Of a stretch of DNA of 9,830 bases, positions 1 through 7,760 are shown piece by piece. Made by a program: the position numbers and the translations under genes. The notes beneath the pieces are model-generated. The model did not search any database, was not told the origin of the DNA, and saw only the letters and a list, made by a program, of their open reading frames with translations. The number at the start of each line of letters is the position of its first letter. Positions within the stretch are counted from its first letter, which is position 1. Origin of the DNA: Planctomycetaceae bacterium TMED10 (GTDB lineage: Bacteria > Planctomycetota > Planctomycetia > Pirellulales > UBA7805); the NCBI GenBank assembly GCA_002168195.1, contig NHBP01000075.1:1-9830 (forward strand), in the 5' to 3' direction.

Positions 1-576
1 GGCGCTGCCGCGGTTGGTGCCACCATTTATTTCGGATCCGAAGAATCCGATCGCCAGATTGTCGAAGTCGCAGGCGCTTTCGAGCACGCCCATAACCTGG
101 GAATGGCGACAATCCTCTGGTGTTATCTTCGAAATGATGGATTTCAAAAAGATGGAACGGATTACCATGCGGCGGCTGATCTTACAGCCCAGGCCAATCA
201 CCTCGGAGTGACGATCCAGGCCGATATCATTAAACAGAAACTTCCGGTTAACAACGGTGGCTTCAACGCGATTGGCTTTGCCAAGACATCCCCGTTGGTA
301 TACGACCAACTTTCCTCGGACCACCCTATCGACCTCTGTCGCTACCAGGTAGCGAATTGCTATATGGGTCGGATGGGGCTCATTAACTCAGGCGGTCCCT
401 CATCCGGCGATGGCGATCTTGCCGAAGCCGTCAGGACGGCGGTGATCAACAAGCGAGCTGGTGGGATTGGACTCATCAGTGGCAGAAAAGCGTTCCAACG
501 GCCGCTGGCCGATGGCGTTGCCCTCCTCAATGCGATTCAGGATGTCTATCTTGAACCTGGCATTACGATCGCTTAA
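1..576 (+). CDS. fbaB: Class I fructose-bisphosphate aldolase, DhnA/FbaB type (5'-partial)
   Basis: Catalyses reversible cleavage of fructose 1,6-bisphosphate to dihydroxyacetone phosphate and glyceraldehyde 3-phosphate through a Schiff base, in the cytoplasm. The reading frame is open from base 1, so the N-terminal part (roughly 160 residues, taking E. coli FbaB as about 350) lies outside the window; 191 residues are visible. They follow E. coli FbaB closely, as recalled: [13 protein letters not shown] at residues 4-16, WCYLRN at 40-45, then ADIIKQK at 74-80, NPIDL-like [16 protein letters not shown] and the end [10 protein letters not shown]. Lys78 (bases 232-234) in the ADIIKQK motif is the probable Schiff-base lysine, by analogy with DhnA-family aldolases (inference). 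The stop is at 574-576. The gene converges on the glycosyltransferase and the two coding ends overlap by 14 bases. It faces the pentose phosphate genes rather than belonging to their transcript. Confidence 0.94.
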   Translation, partial: GAAAVGATIYFGSEESDRQIVEVAGAFEHAHNLGMATILWCYLRNDGFQKDGTDYHAAADLTAQANHLGVTIQADIIKQKLPVNNGGFNAIGFAKTSPLVYDQLSSDHPIDLCRYQVANCYMGRMGLINSGGPSSGDGDLAEAVRTAVINKRAGGIGLISGRKAFQRPLADGVALLNAIQDVYLEPGITIA

Positions 577-1900
577 TCGTTTTGTGATGCGCCGCGTCGA
601 GGTCGACCTGCATTCCCCTACCAAGCAGGCGATAGACGTTTTGGGGCCGCTCGATGATTAGTTTCAATTCCGCTTCCAGTACCTCAAAACTGAAGTACTC
701 GCTCGCGATGTGGTAATTATGATCAACCAATTCCTTTCGGTACTGCGCGTCGCCTAATAGGCGTTGTGCTTGCAACACCGTCTCGTGACTCAAAAAGCCA
801 TCGAAGGTCACCGTCTTGAATCCACAAGGCTCAATATCCGTGCGGTAGATAAGATAGCGATTGCATACCACCGGTCGTCGATGATAAATCGCTTCTAAAA
901 ATGCGTTTCCAAAACCCTCGTATTCGGAGGGGTAAGTTACCAGATCCGCCTGGCAAAGCACGTCACTCAATCTGTAGCGAGGCATTCCTTCAGCATTTGT
1001 ACCCCGCTGCTCACCGATCCACTTCCCGGCCATGATCAGCGTGACACCTAATAACTCTGCGTACTCTCGAATCCTCTCGAGATAAAGGTCGCCTTCATCC
1101 CCCGACTCGTGAGTAATAACAAGCTTAGGCCGCTTTAAGCCGAGTCGGCTTACCAGTTCAATCGCATGCTCAATTCCTTTTCGAGCAACCACTCTTGTGG
1201 GCTGTAAAATTAATGGCTCGTCGTGTGCTAACCCGACAACTTTCCGGAATGACATCGCGTATTCATCCGGGGGATCCGGCGGGTTCTTGTAATCCATCAC
1301 ATTGGGGATAATCCGGCAGGAAAGACCAGTGCGGCGACTGAACTCCTCCTCCTGGAGACTGTTGATTACAACGTGTTGAATTTGCGGCAATGCGGGTGGA
1401 AAGGCATATCGCAATAAATCTTTAACACTACTTACCCGGTATCTGTCTCGCTCCCAATAGAAATCGTGATGATGCGCAAGGCACCCGATAGGCAACTCCT
1501 GAAGCGTCTCAACGATTCCGATGCCCAACGGAAGATTCATCGGTATCGTGAGTGCATTTTCGGGAATAATCGCATCGAGTTGGAAATCACTAATGGCTGT
1601 CTTAAGTTGCGTGCGGATACGCGTAGTCAAGTTCTTAATTTCATTGGTGAGTGCCTCAGAGCGAATTTCTGAGCTGAACGCCTCAGTGGTAATCTCTTTG
1701 ATTGGTGGATAATTGAAATGTGCTTCCTCAATCAACGCCGTACGGGCCGCCGGGCGATCCGACTGACCCGTGATATAAAAACATTCCACCCCCATCCCGG
1801 ACAACACCTGACTCCACTTCTCGACTTCAAGTGAAACACCATCGGTGCCTGCAATGCGCGTCGAAACAAATCCGACTCGCCATGGTTGTTGTGCGGCCAT
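563..1900 (-). CDS. GT-B fold family 4 glycosyltransferase, acceptor unknown
   Basis: Retaining glycosyltransferase expected to move a sugar from an NDP-sugar to an unidentified acceptor. The 445-residue protein has an N-terminal Rossmann half opening with [20 protein letters not shown] (residues 9-28), which contains the glycine-rich acceptor-side loop. A distinctive HHHDFYWER lies at 143-151 and an IIPNVMD linker at 197-203. The C-terminal donor half has [10 protein letters not shown] (233-242; Arg236 and Lys241 in the usual phosphate-binding positions). The GT4 EX7E motif is intact, Glu328 and Glu336 in [11 protein letters not shown]. No signal peptide or membrane segment is seen, so it is probably cytosolic. 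ATG at 1898-1900 is preferred over ATG at 1904-1906 because the GAAGGG site is only 1 base from the latter but 7 from the former. It follows the HAD gene by about 60 bases on the same strand, which suggests a synthase/phosphatase pair making a small glycoside. A cell-surface glycan role is the alternative. Confidence 0.88.
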   Translation of the reverse strand: MAAQQPWRVGFVSTRIAGTDGVSLEVEKWSQVLSGMGVECFYITGQSDRPAARTALIEEAHFNYPPIKEITTEAFSSEIRSEALTNEIKNLTTRIRTQLKTAISDFQLDAIIPENALTIPMNLPLGIGIVETLQELPIGCLAHHHDFYWERDRYRVSSVKDLLRYAFPPALPQIQHVVINSLQEEEFSRRTGLSCRIIPNVMDYKNPPDPPDEYAMSFRKVVGLAHDEPLILQPTRVVARKGIEHAIELVSRLGLKRPKLVITHESGDEGDLYLERIREYAELLGVTLIMAGKWIGEQRGTNAEGMPRYRLSDVLCQADLVTYPSEYEGFGNAFLEAIYHRRPVVCNRYLIYRTDIEPCGFKTVTFDGFLSHETVLQAQRLLGDAQYRKELVDHNYHIASEYFSFEVLEAELKLIIERPQNVYRLLGRGMQVDLDAAHHKTIKRS

Positions 1901-1907
1901 CGACATT

Positions 1908-1913
1908 CCCTTC
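1908..1913 (-). promoter_or_regulatory. Shine-Dalgarno site that decides the GT4 start
   Basis: GAAGGG on the - strand. It ends 1 base before the first ATG (1904-1906), too close to work, and 7 bases before the second ATG (1898-1900), so the second is the likely start. Confidence 0.6.
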
Positions 1914-1960
1914 GCGTTGCCCCAAGGTGTGTGGGCCCCGATTACCCTGTCCAGTCAAAT

Positions 1961-2638
1961 CTAGTTATTCAGCGCACCCCAGATGGATGGGTCCACCTGA
2001 AGTAAATCCTCAATCTTTTCAATCGTATAATCCGCAGCGGGATATTCATTAATGAGTTTCTCATCCAGTGCGTAGTGCCCCTGCCGCGGAAATATTGTCG
2101 TTACCCGAGGACCTAGCTGTTCTTTCACAGACGAAAGAATGCGTAACTTGTCATCGATCAAAACATACCGCTTTGCAGGATACTGCTTCTGTACATCGTC
2201 AAGCTCTTGTTCTTTATGGATGTAAATCATCACCCGCCCATCGACTGCGGCTCGGATTCCAGAACATGCAATTTTATGCGGCTGAAAGACAACATCACCG
2301 TCGGTAAGAATTGCAACCGTGCCAAACGAAGAAAAAGCCTGCAGCACTTCAAGTGCGCGCGGGAAAACACGATCAGAGAACGGATAATTCAGTAGATAAG
2401 ATGCAATCTCTGGAAGTTGATGGTCGTAGGGATGCTCGCGTCGATACCGCTGGAGCGCCCCAAGATAGTCTGCATAACCGAGTTTCTTCCGCACCTTTTC
2501 AAATATCTTCCAATATCGCTTTTCCGCTTGATCGCTCAGTTTTAGCCGCAAATGTTTCCGCAAATCCTCGACAACCGAATCGTTGTCGAGGAGAGTGTTG
2601 TCGACATCAAACAAAAATACCGTATCGACTTGGTTCAT
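1961..2638 (-). CDS. HAD-superfamily phosphatase (subfamily I, helical cap)
   Basis: Probable cytosolic phosphomonoesterase of 225 residues; the substrate is unknown. All four HAD motifs are visible: motif I FLFDVDNTLLDND with nucleophile Asp11 and acid/base Asp13; motif II AILTDGD with Thr112; a lysine for motif III, best candidate Lys142 about 20 residues before motif IV; and motif IV VLIDDK with Asp162 and Asp163 for magnesium. The stretch between motifs I and II (about residues 20-90) is long and helix-rich (KRYWKIFEKVRKKLGYADYL), matching a C1 helical cap and therefore a small-molecule substrate. The start has a good AAAGGA site (2646-2651) 7 bases upstream. It sits directly upstream of the glycosyltransferase, so a sugar-phosphate product of that enzyme is the natural substrate guess; phosphoglycolate or another housekeeping phosphate cannot be excluded. 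It is 65 bases downstream of rpe, the widest gap among the - strand genes. Confidence 0.87.
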   Translation of the reverse strand: MNQVDTVFLFDVDNTLLDNDSVVEDLRKHLRLKLSDQAEKRYWKIFEKVRKKLGYADYLGALQRYRREHPYDHQLPEIASYLLNYPFSDRVFPRALEVLQAFSSFGTVAILTDGDVVFQPHKIACSGIRAAVDGRVMIYIHKEQELDDVQKQYPAKRYVLIDDKLRILSSVKEQLGPRVTTIFPRQGHYALDEKLINEYPAADYTIEKIEDLLQVDPSIWGALNN

Positions 2639-2703
2639 TCGTCAATCCTTTACTTGAAACAAATCATACGCTGACCGGTTCATCCGGTTGTACACCGATC
2701 TCA

Positions 2704-3378
2704 TCAACCGAGCGCATCAACCGCATCGGCAATCGATGATTCTGAGCGGAATATTGCTGACCCTGCGACAAGGACATCCGCGCCTGCTGCGATCGCCTCA
2801 GGGGCAGTTGCCGGACTGATGCCACCGTCTACCGAAAGTTCGCATTGCAAACCAGCCGTATCAATTTTGTCTCGCAGTGCGATCACCTTAGCAAGCGTGC
2901 TGGGAATGAGCGCCTGACCACCAAATCCGGGATCCACCGTCATCACCAGGACCTGATCGACTTGATCAATGATCGCATCAACCGCATCAACCGGCGTGGC
3001 AGGATTAATTACCACGCCGATGCCGATCCCCAAATCTTTTGCGGCTTGCACGGTGCGATGGAGGTTCGATTGCCCCTCAACGTGCACCAATAATGAGTCA
3101 CTCCCCGCTTGCTGAAATAACTCCAAATAACGGATCGGTTCATCAATCATTAAATGGGTCTCGAGCGGAAGTGATGTCACCTTACGAAGCGATGCCACGA
3201 CCGGAGTCCCAATACTGATATTCGGCACGAAGTGTCCGTCCATCACGTCGACGTGAATTCTATCGACACCCGCCTGTTCGGCCCGGTCGACCGCCGCGGC
3301 GAGGTGTCCGAAATCGGCAGCGAGAATGGAAGCCGCGACTTTTATTTTACGTTGTGTCGGTTGTGATTGTTTGGTCAT
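2704..3378 (-). CDS. rpe: Ribulose-phosphate 3-epimerase
   Basis: Interconverts D-ribulose 5-phosphate and D-xylulose 5-phosphate in the cytosol, linking the oxidative to the non-oxidative pentose phosphate branch. The 224-residue length is normal for this TIM-barrel family. Key motifs are present: ASILAADFGHL (16-26), IHVDVMDGHFVPN (41-53), LETHLMI (72-78), TVDPGFGGQ (147-155) and ELSVDGGI (180-187). Expected metal ligands His42, Asp44, His75 and Asp184 are intact, the two aspartates being the usual acid/base pair. The loop after GFGGQ reads ALIPS where KFIP- is commoner, a mild change. It begins only 6 bases after the pgl stop, and its ribosome site is weak (AGG, 6 bases away), so translational coupling to pgl is likely (inference). 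Confidence 0.97.
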   Translation of the reverse strand: MTKQSQPTQRKIKVAASILAADFGHLAAAVDRAEQAGVDRIHVDVMDGHFVPNISIGTPVVASLRKVTSLPLETHLMIDEPIRYLELFQQAGSDSLLVHVEGQSNLHRTVQAAKDLGIGIGVVINPATPVDAVDAIIDQVDQVLVMTVDPGFGGQALIPSTLAKVIALRDKIDTAGLQCELSVDGGISPATAPEAIAAGADVLVAGSAIFRSESSIADAVDALG

Positions 3379-3384
3379 CGCGGC

Positions 3385-4146
3385 CTAGCCCAATATCGAT
3401 TCGGGGAGTTTTGCAGCGGCCACTTGATCAAGAAAGTACATGAGCGACCCGTCTGAAGGAGCGATCTGCTGCGAAGGAAATTGTTCTGGATTTTTCGCAC
3501 CACAAAGCACCTCAAATACGGGTTCGGTTTTCGACTCACCGGCAATGAGAAACGCGACCGCATGGGCAGCATTGATTACGGGCACCGTCATCGTCATCCG
3601 CCGCGTGTTGAGTTCAGGCACGTCATTTGCCACGACCCATCGTCGCTCTTCGTTGAGTGCCGAGGTATGCGGAAACAGGGAAGCGGTATGAGCGTCCGTA
3701 CCCATCCCCAAAAGAATCAAATCGAACGCCGGCGGGGATCCCGCCGGATCGATACCAAACCGTCCGGCAATCAATTCTTGATACGCCATCGCTGCTCCGT
3801 CCAGATCATCATCTTCGGCATGCATCCGGTGAATCTGCTCATCGGCTAGCGCAATTTTCTCAAAGAGTGCTTCTCGAACCATGCGGAAATTGGAATCGGG
3901 ATGATCGGGAGCCACCGAGCGTTCATCACCGAAGAAAAATTCTGTTTTGGACCATTCAATCTGCTGCCGAAACCCTCGAGATGCAAGAATTTGATATAGT
4001 TCGCGGGGCGTGGATCCCCCGGCAAGCACAACATTAAAACGTCCACGTTCGGCAATCGACTGCTCGGAGCGCTCACGCCACATACTTGCCGCTTTCTCAC
4101 AGAGACCGCTAGCGGATTGATCTACGAGAAACTGTGGGTTACCCAT
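3385..4146 (-). CDS. pgl: 6-phosphogluconolactonase (DevB/SOL type)
   Basis: Hydrolyses 6-phospho-D-glucono-1,5-lactone, the product of Zwf, to 6-phosphogluconate. The 253-residue protein has the NagB-like fold signature: LAGGSTP at 41-47, FFFGDER at 70-76 followed by DSNFRM, and LLGMGTDAHTASLFP at 145-159. His153 of the HTAS motif is the expected catalytic base. Position 152 is Ala where Gly is common (DGHTASLFP), which is unlikely to matter. It lies between zwf (39 bases upstream) and rpe (6 bases downstream), matching the reaction order. No strong Shine-Dalgarno is visible before the ATG at 4144-4146, and no better start is seen nearby. Confidence 0.97.
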   Translation of the reverse strand: MGNPQFLVDQSASGLCEKAASMWRERSEQSIAERGRFNVVLAGGSTPRELYQILASRGFRQQIEWSKTEFFFGDERSVAPDHPDSNFRMVREALFEKIALADEQIHRMHAEDDDLDGAAMAYQELIAGRFGIDPAGSPPAFDLILLGMGTDAHTASLFPHTSALNEERRWVVANDVPELNTRRMTMTVPVINAAHAVAFLIAGESKTEPVFEVLCGAKNPEQFPSQQIAPSDGSLMYFLDQVAAAKLPESILG

Positions 4147-4185
4147 GATTTCATTCGTCCATCGAAGTTTTAAATAAGATGATCA

Positions 4186-5697
4186 TTATACGTAGACTCG
4201 CCACTGCCTTCCATCGCGCGACAGAAGCGCGTCGGCCTCCGCCGGTCCCCAACTGCCACTGGAATAGTCGGTTAATGATTCCGGATTAACTTCCCACTCA
4301 GCCTGGATACCGGCGATTGCCCTCCAACCGGCTTCCACCATGTCCGCCCGCCGAAACAGCGTCGCTTCTCCACGAATACAGTCATAGAGCAGCCGATCAT
4401 ATCCTGTTGCGGGTGCGCGGCCAAAATAGTCCGCATACCGAAATTCCATATCGACTTCATCCAACTCTAACAGGGTACCCGGAACCTTGGTCACGAACCG
4501 CAACGAGATTCCCTCATCGGGCTGTATCCGTATGATTAATTGATTCGGCTCGAGCGACTCAACCGTCGTTTCGCGAAATGGTGTAAAGGGAGGTTTTTTA
4601 AACTCCACTACAATTTCCGTCACCCTCTCTGCAAGTCGCTTACCGGTTCGCAGATAAAAAGGAACACCCGCCCAGCGCTGATTATCAATTGCAAGCCGCA
4701 TTGCCACATAAGTCTCCGTCAACGATTCGGGATTGACGTTCTCTTCATCCCGGTAGGCCGCAAGTTTTTTTTCGTCAATCGTACCCGGACCATACTGCCC
4801 ACGAATCACATTCCGCGTCACATCTTCGCCTTCGAGCGGGCGGATCGCCCGCAATACTTTGACTTGCTCGTTACGCATGTCATCGGCCCCGAACGACAGC
4901 GGCATTTCCATGGCAATCAAGGAAAGAAGCTGAAGAATGTGATTAGGAATCATGTCACGGAGCGCCCCGGCATGCTCGTAGTAGCCCCCACGCCCCTCAA
5001 CGCCAAGTGTCTCTGCCACCGTCACCTGGACGTGGTCGATATAAAGATTGCTCCAGAAGGGTTGAAACATACCGTTCGCAAAACGTAATACGGCAATATT
5101 CTGAACCGTTTCCTTGCCGAGATAATGATCGATCCGATAAATCTGATCTTCGCCCAATTCACGTTGTATGTCGGCATTCAGTTGTTGTGCGGATCCAAGG
5201 TCATGACCAAAGGGCTTTTCAATGACCACCCGTCGCCAATAATCTGATGTCTCGGCGATCAGACCTTCGTTTCCGAGTGCGTGAATCACCGGACTAAAGA
5301 GGGTCGGCGCTGTGGCAAGGTAGAAAAAGGCGTTGCCCCCCGTCCCACATTGCTGATTTATTTCGGACATCCTGGCCTTCAGACGCTCGTATGTTTCCGC
5401 TTGGGTAACGTCCCCGGACATATAAAAGAAATGCGGAATCAACTTCTCCTTCATCGACTCGGTCAACTCACCGGGTGCCAACTCCTCCATGTCCGCAATA
5501 ATTTTTTTCCGAAACGCTTCATCGGTCATCTCTTTACGAGAGACCCCAAGGATTGCAAACGAGGAATCAAGCAATCCATCTCTCGAGAGATTAAAGATGG
5601 CCGGCATGAGCTTTCGCTTGGCAAGGTCGCCCGATGCGCCGAAGATAACACCAAGAAACGGGCCCGTCTGAGGGTGATCTTTTTCAGCAGTCGTCAT
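4186..5697 (-). CDS. zwf: Glucose-6-phosphate 1-dehydrogenase
   Basis: Oxidises glucose 6-phosphate to 6-phosphogluconolactone with reduction of NADP+ (or NAD+), the committed step of the oxidative pentose phosphate pathway. The protein is 503 residues, normal for the family. It has the dinucleotide motif FGASGDLAKRKLMP (19-32); Arg54 in GVSR, the position that contacts the NADP 2'-phosphate in related enzymes; EKPFG (160-164); the signature RIDHYLGKE (188-196); and RDMIPNH (247-253). Asp190 and His253 match the catalytic dyad and His191 the phosphate-binding histidine. The frame stays open to 5781, but the start at 5695-5697 is chosen because GAGGA lies 5 bases upstream and homology begins just after it; the longer version would run into gnd. 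It follows gnd by 26 bases. No opcA-like activator gene is in the window. Confidence 0.97.
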   Translation of the reverse strand: MTTAEKDHPQTGPFLGVIFGASGDLAKRKLMPAIFNLSRDGLLDSSFAILGVSRKEMTDEAFRKKIIADMEELAPGELTESMKEKLIPHFFYMSGDVTQAETYERLKARMSEINQQCGTGGNAFFYLATAPTLFSPVIHALGNEGLIAETSDYWRRVVIEKPFGHDLGSAQQLNADIQRELGEDQIYRIDHYLGKETVQNIAVLRFANGMFQPFWSNLYIDHVQVTVAETLGVEGRGGYYEHAGALRDMIPNHILQLLSLIAMEMPLSFGADDMRNEQVKVLRAIRPLEGEDVTRNVIRGQYGPGTIDEKKLAAYRDEENVNPESLTETYVAMRLAIDNQRWAGVPFYLRTGKRLAERVTEIVVEFKKPPFTPFRETTVESLEPNQLIIRIQPDEGISLRFVTKVPGTLLELDEVDMEFRYADYFGRAPATGYDRLLYDCIRGEATLFRRADMVEAGWRAIAGIQAEWEVNPESLTDYSSGSWGPAEADALLSRDGRQWRVYV

Positions 5698-5702
5698 GAA
5701 AT

Positions 5703-5707
5703 TCCTC
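5703..5707 (-). promoter_or_regulatory. Shine-Dalgarno site fixing the zwf start
   Basis: GAGGA on the - strand, 5 bases before the ATG at 5695-5697. It lies in the gnd-zwf gap and argues against the 28-residue upstream extension. Confidence 0.65.
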
Positions 5708-5723
5708 GAGTCATCAAGCAAAC

Positions 5724-6743
5724 TTACCCGCCGGCCGCCCGTTCCACATGACCACCAAATTCCTTCCGCATTGCCGAGCAAATTTTGTCGGCAAACTCGG
5801 CCTGATCGCGGGATGAAAATCGCTGGTACAGGGCACTCGATAACACGGGCGTAGGCACTGATTCATCAATGGCTGCATTGATCGTCCAACGTCCCTCACC
5901 CGAATCGGAAACTCTTCCCGTGAATGAATCAAGTGTGGGATCCTTGATGAGTGCCTGTGCGGTAAGGTCTAACAGCCAGGATGCGATCACACTTCCGCGA
6001 CGCCAGACCTCTGAAATATCTGCGAGGTTGAGATCAAACTGATAATCTTCTGGGTTGCGCAACGGTGCTGTTTCCGCGTCGACTTCGCGGCCCCGATTGC
6101 CAACATTCGCATGGCGCAAAATATTGAGCCCCTCAGCATAGGATGCCATCACGCCGTACTCAATTCCGTTATGTACCATCTTCACAAAATGTCCGGCCCC
6201 GCTCGGACCGCAGTGCAAATATCCGTGCTCCGCAGTGCCGTCGCCCGATTCGCGACCCGGCGTACGGGGCGCTGAATCCGCGTCAGGTGCAAGTGTTTGG
6301 AATACAGGATCCAACTGCGCAACCGCTGCATCGTCACCGCCAATCATCATGCAATAACCGCGCTCTCGACCCCACACGCCACCGCTCGTACCCACATCCA
6401 GATAATGAATCCCATCCTTCTTTAACGTGCTCGATCGCGCCATGTCATCCTTGTAATAAGAATTTCCTCCATCTATCAGAATGTCACCTTTTCCCAGCAG
6501 AGGAGAAAATTCAGCAACCGTATCCCCCACAACGCCTGCAGGCACCATCATCCAGATTGCCCGCGGTTGGCTCATTTTTTTAATGAGCGCCTGAGGGCTT
6601 TCCGCTGCGATTGCGCCTTCATCAGCAAGCGCGTCGCGTGCTTTTTCATTTTTATCGAAGACCACACATTCGTGACCACCCTCCATGAGCCTCCGAACCA
6701 TATTGGCACCCATGCGACCAAGCCCAACCATCCCTAATTGCAT
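5724..6743 (-). CDS. gnd: 6-phosphogluconate dehydrogenase, short NAD-type
   Basis: Oxidatively decarboxylates 6-phosphogluconate to ribulose 5-phosphate. At 339 residues it belongs to the short class (GndA/YqeC-like) rather than the roughly 470-residue NADP enzymes such as E. coli Gnd. The Rossmann motif [13 protein letters not shown] spans 7-19. The second strand ends VVFD with Asp30, an acidic residue that usually selects NAD+, whereas NADP enzymes carry an Asn-Arg-Thr/Ser group there. DGGNS (91-95), GTSGGVWG (118-125) and [14 protein letters not shown] (184-197) carry the expected catalytic Lys188 and Glu195. An insert at about 155-175 ([17 protein letters not shown]) is as I recall it from this subfamily. 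AAAGGA (6752-6757) lies 8 bases before the ATG. tal ends 25 bases upstream and zwf starts 26 bases downstream. Confidence 0.95.
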   Translation of the reverse strand: MQLGMVGLGRMGANMVRRLMEGGHECVVFDKNEKARDALADEGAIAAESPQALIKKMSQPRAIWMMVPAGVVGDTVAEFSPLLGKGDILIDGGNSYYKDDMARSSTLKKDGIHYLDVGTSGGVWGRERGYCMMIGGDDAAVAQLDPVFQTLAPDADSAPRTPGRESGDGTAEHGYLHCGPSGAGHFVKMVHNGIEYGVMASYAEGLNILRHANVGNRGREVDAETAPLRNPEDYQFDLNLADISEVWRRGSVIASWLLDLTAQALIKDPTLDSFTGRVSDSGEGRWTINAAIDESVPTPVLSSALYQRFSSRDQAEFADKICSAMRKEFGGHVERAAGG

Positions 6744-6768
6744 AATTCGTATCCTTTATTCGCACGCG

Positions 6769-7731
6769 TTATGAGGGCTGACTTACCCTTTGTTTGGCAA
6801 ATTCTTTCAACTTTACTGTGTCGGCTGCAAAACGGCGAATTCCGTCTGCGAGTTTGTCCACGGCCATCGGGTCCTCATTATGCATCCAGCGGAATAATTT
6901 TTCGTCCAAATGAATTTTGTCCAACGACTCGGCTTTGGCAGCATCGACCGTAAGTTTCCTGGGGAGTTCTCCTTCGGTTTTCTGCATCTCATCGAGCAGT
7001 TCAGGACTAATGGTCAGCAGGTCGCATCCGGCCAACTCCGTAATTTGTCCGACTTTGCGGAAACTTGCCCCCATCACCTGTGTCTTATAGTCGAAATGTT
7101 TGAAGTAATTGTAAATCTTCTTAACACTCTTTACCCCCGGATCCTCCTCAATCGGAATATCATCGACGCCCTGATCTTTTTTGTACCAGTCGTAGATCCG
7201 ACCCACAAAAGGCGAAATCAGCGTGACCCCGGCTTCTGCACATGCGACCGCCTGCGCGAAACTGAATAGTAGCGTTAAATTGCAGTGAATCCCCTCCTGC
7301 TCCAATTGCTCCGCGGCCCGTATTCCTTCCCAGGTGCTGGCAATCTTAATCAGCACCCGCTCCGGACCGATGCCACGCTCCTGGTAAAGGCCAATTAATT
7401 CTTTGGCCTTTGCAATCGTTCCTGCCGTATCAAAGCTCAAGTGCGCATCGACTTCCGTGGAGACTCTGCCAGGAATGTGTTGCAGAATTTCGCAACCGAA
7501 GTCAACGAACAACTTGTCGAGAAAGGCGCTGGCCGAGTCACCGTCCGCATCACGTCCGTATTCCAGCGCGTCATTCAAATAAGTCTCATAGGCCGGCATC
7601 TGCGCTGCCTTGTAAATCAGACTAGGATTCGTTGTAGCATCCTGTGGCGTGAAATCAGCGATTGCGGCAATATCGCCCGTATCCTCAACGATCGTCGTCA
7701 TGTTTTTGAGCGAATCGACAAGACTGGACAT
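6769..7731 (-). CDS. tal: Transaldolase (TalB class)
   Basis: Transfers a dihydroxyacetone unit from sedoheptulose 7-phosphate to glyceraldehyde 3-phosphate, giving erythrose 4-phosphate and fructose 6-phosphate. The 320-residue protein is close to E. coli TalB (about 317) throughout. It has the signature DATTNPSL (31-38), GRVSTEVD (88-95), [12 protein letters not shown] (125-136) with Schiff-base Lys129, [26 protein letters not shown] and QHNQ-like [18 protein letters not shown] near the C-terminus. Asp17, Asn35 and Glu93 match other active-site positions of TalB. Two consecutive ATG codons exist (7732-7734 and 7729-7731); the second is chosen because AGGAG is 6 bases from it and only 3 from the first. 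It is about 29 bases downstream of pgi. It needs a transketolase partner encoded elsewhere. Confidence 0.97.
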   Translation of the reverse strand: MSSLVDSLKNMTTIVEDTGDIAAIADFTPQDATTNPSLIYKAAQMPAYETYLNDALEYGRDADGDSASAFLDKLFVDFGCEILQHIPGRVSTEVDAHLSFDTAGTIAKAKELIGLYQERGIGPERVLIKIASTWEGIRAAEQLEQEGIHCNLTLLFSFAQAVACAEAGVTLISPFVGRIYDWYKKDQGVDDIPIEEDPGVKSVKKIYNYFKHFDYKTQVMGASFRKVGQITELAGCDLLTISPELLDEMQKTEGELPRKLTVDAAKAESLDKIHLDEKLFRWMHNEDPMAVDKLADGIRRFAADTVKLKEFAKQRVSQPS

Positions 7732-7737
7732 CATAAA

Positions 7738-7744
7738 CTCCTCT
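7738..7744 (-). promoter_or_regulatory. Shine-Dalgarno site that decides between two tal ATGs
   Basis: AGAGGAG on the - strand in the pgi-tal gap, the strongest ribosome site in the window. Spacing is 3 bases to the first ATG and 6 to the second, favouring the second. Confidence 0.65.
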
Positions 7745-7760
7745 TACGTTGATACTTGAC

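Noticed and set aside
1907..1960. CCTT...AAGG pairing before the GT4 start as a translation-controlling hairpin
   Set aside because: The stem is only 4 base pairs with an 11-base loop and could easily arise by chance.
2674..2688. Inverted repeat ACCGG/CCGGT as a rho-independent terminator after rpe
   Set aside because: The stem is only 5 base pairs and no T-run follows on the - strand.
2714..2988. Direct repeat GCATCAACCGCATC at 2714-2727 and 2975-2988
   Set aside because: Both copies lie in rpe codons for similar Val-Asp-Ala residues; this is codon reuse, not a mobile or regulatory repeat.
4540..5088. A 182-codon open frame on the + strand inside zwf
   Set aside because: It is antisense to a well-conserved zwf, has no recognisable domain, and its composition (many Arg, His, Pro, Asn) is typical of a shadow frame.
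5698..5781. A 28-residue N-terminal extension of zwf overlapping the end of gnd
   Set aside because: It has no clear ribosome site, overlaps gnd coding sequence, and the homologous part begins after the ATG at 5695-5697, which has GAGGA 5 bases upstream.
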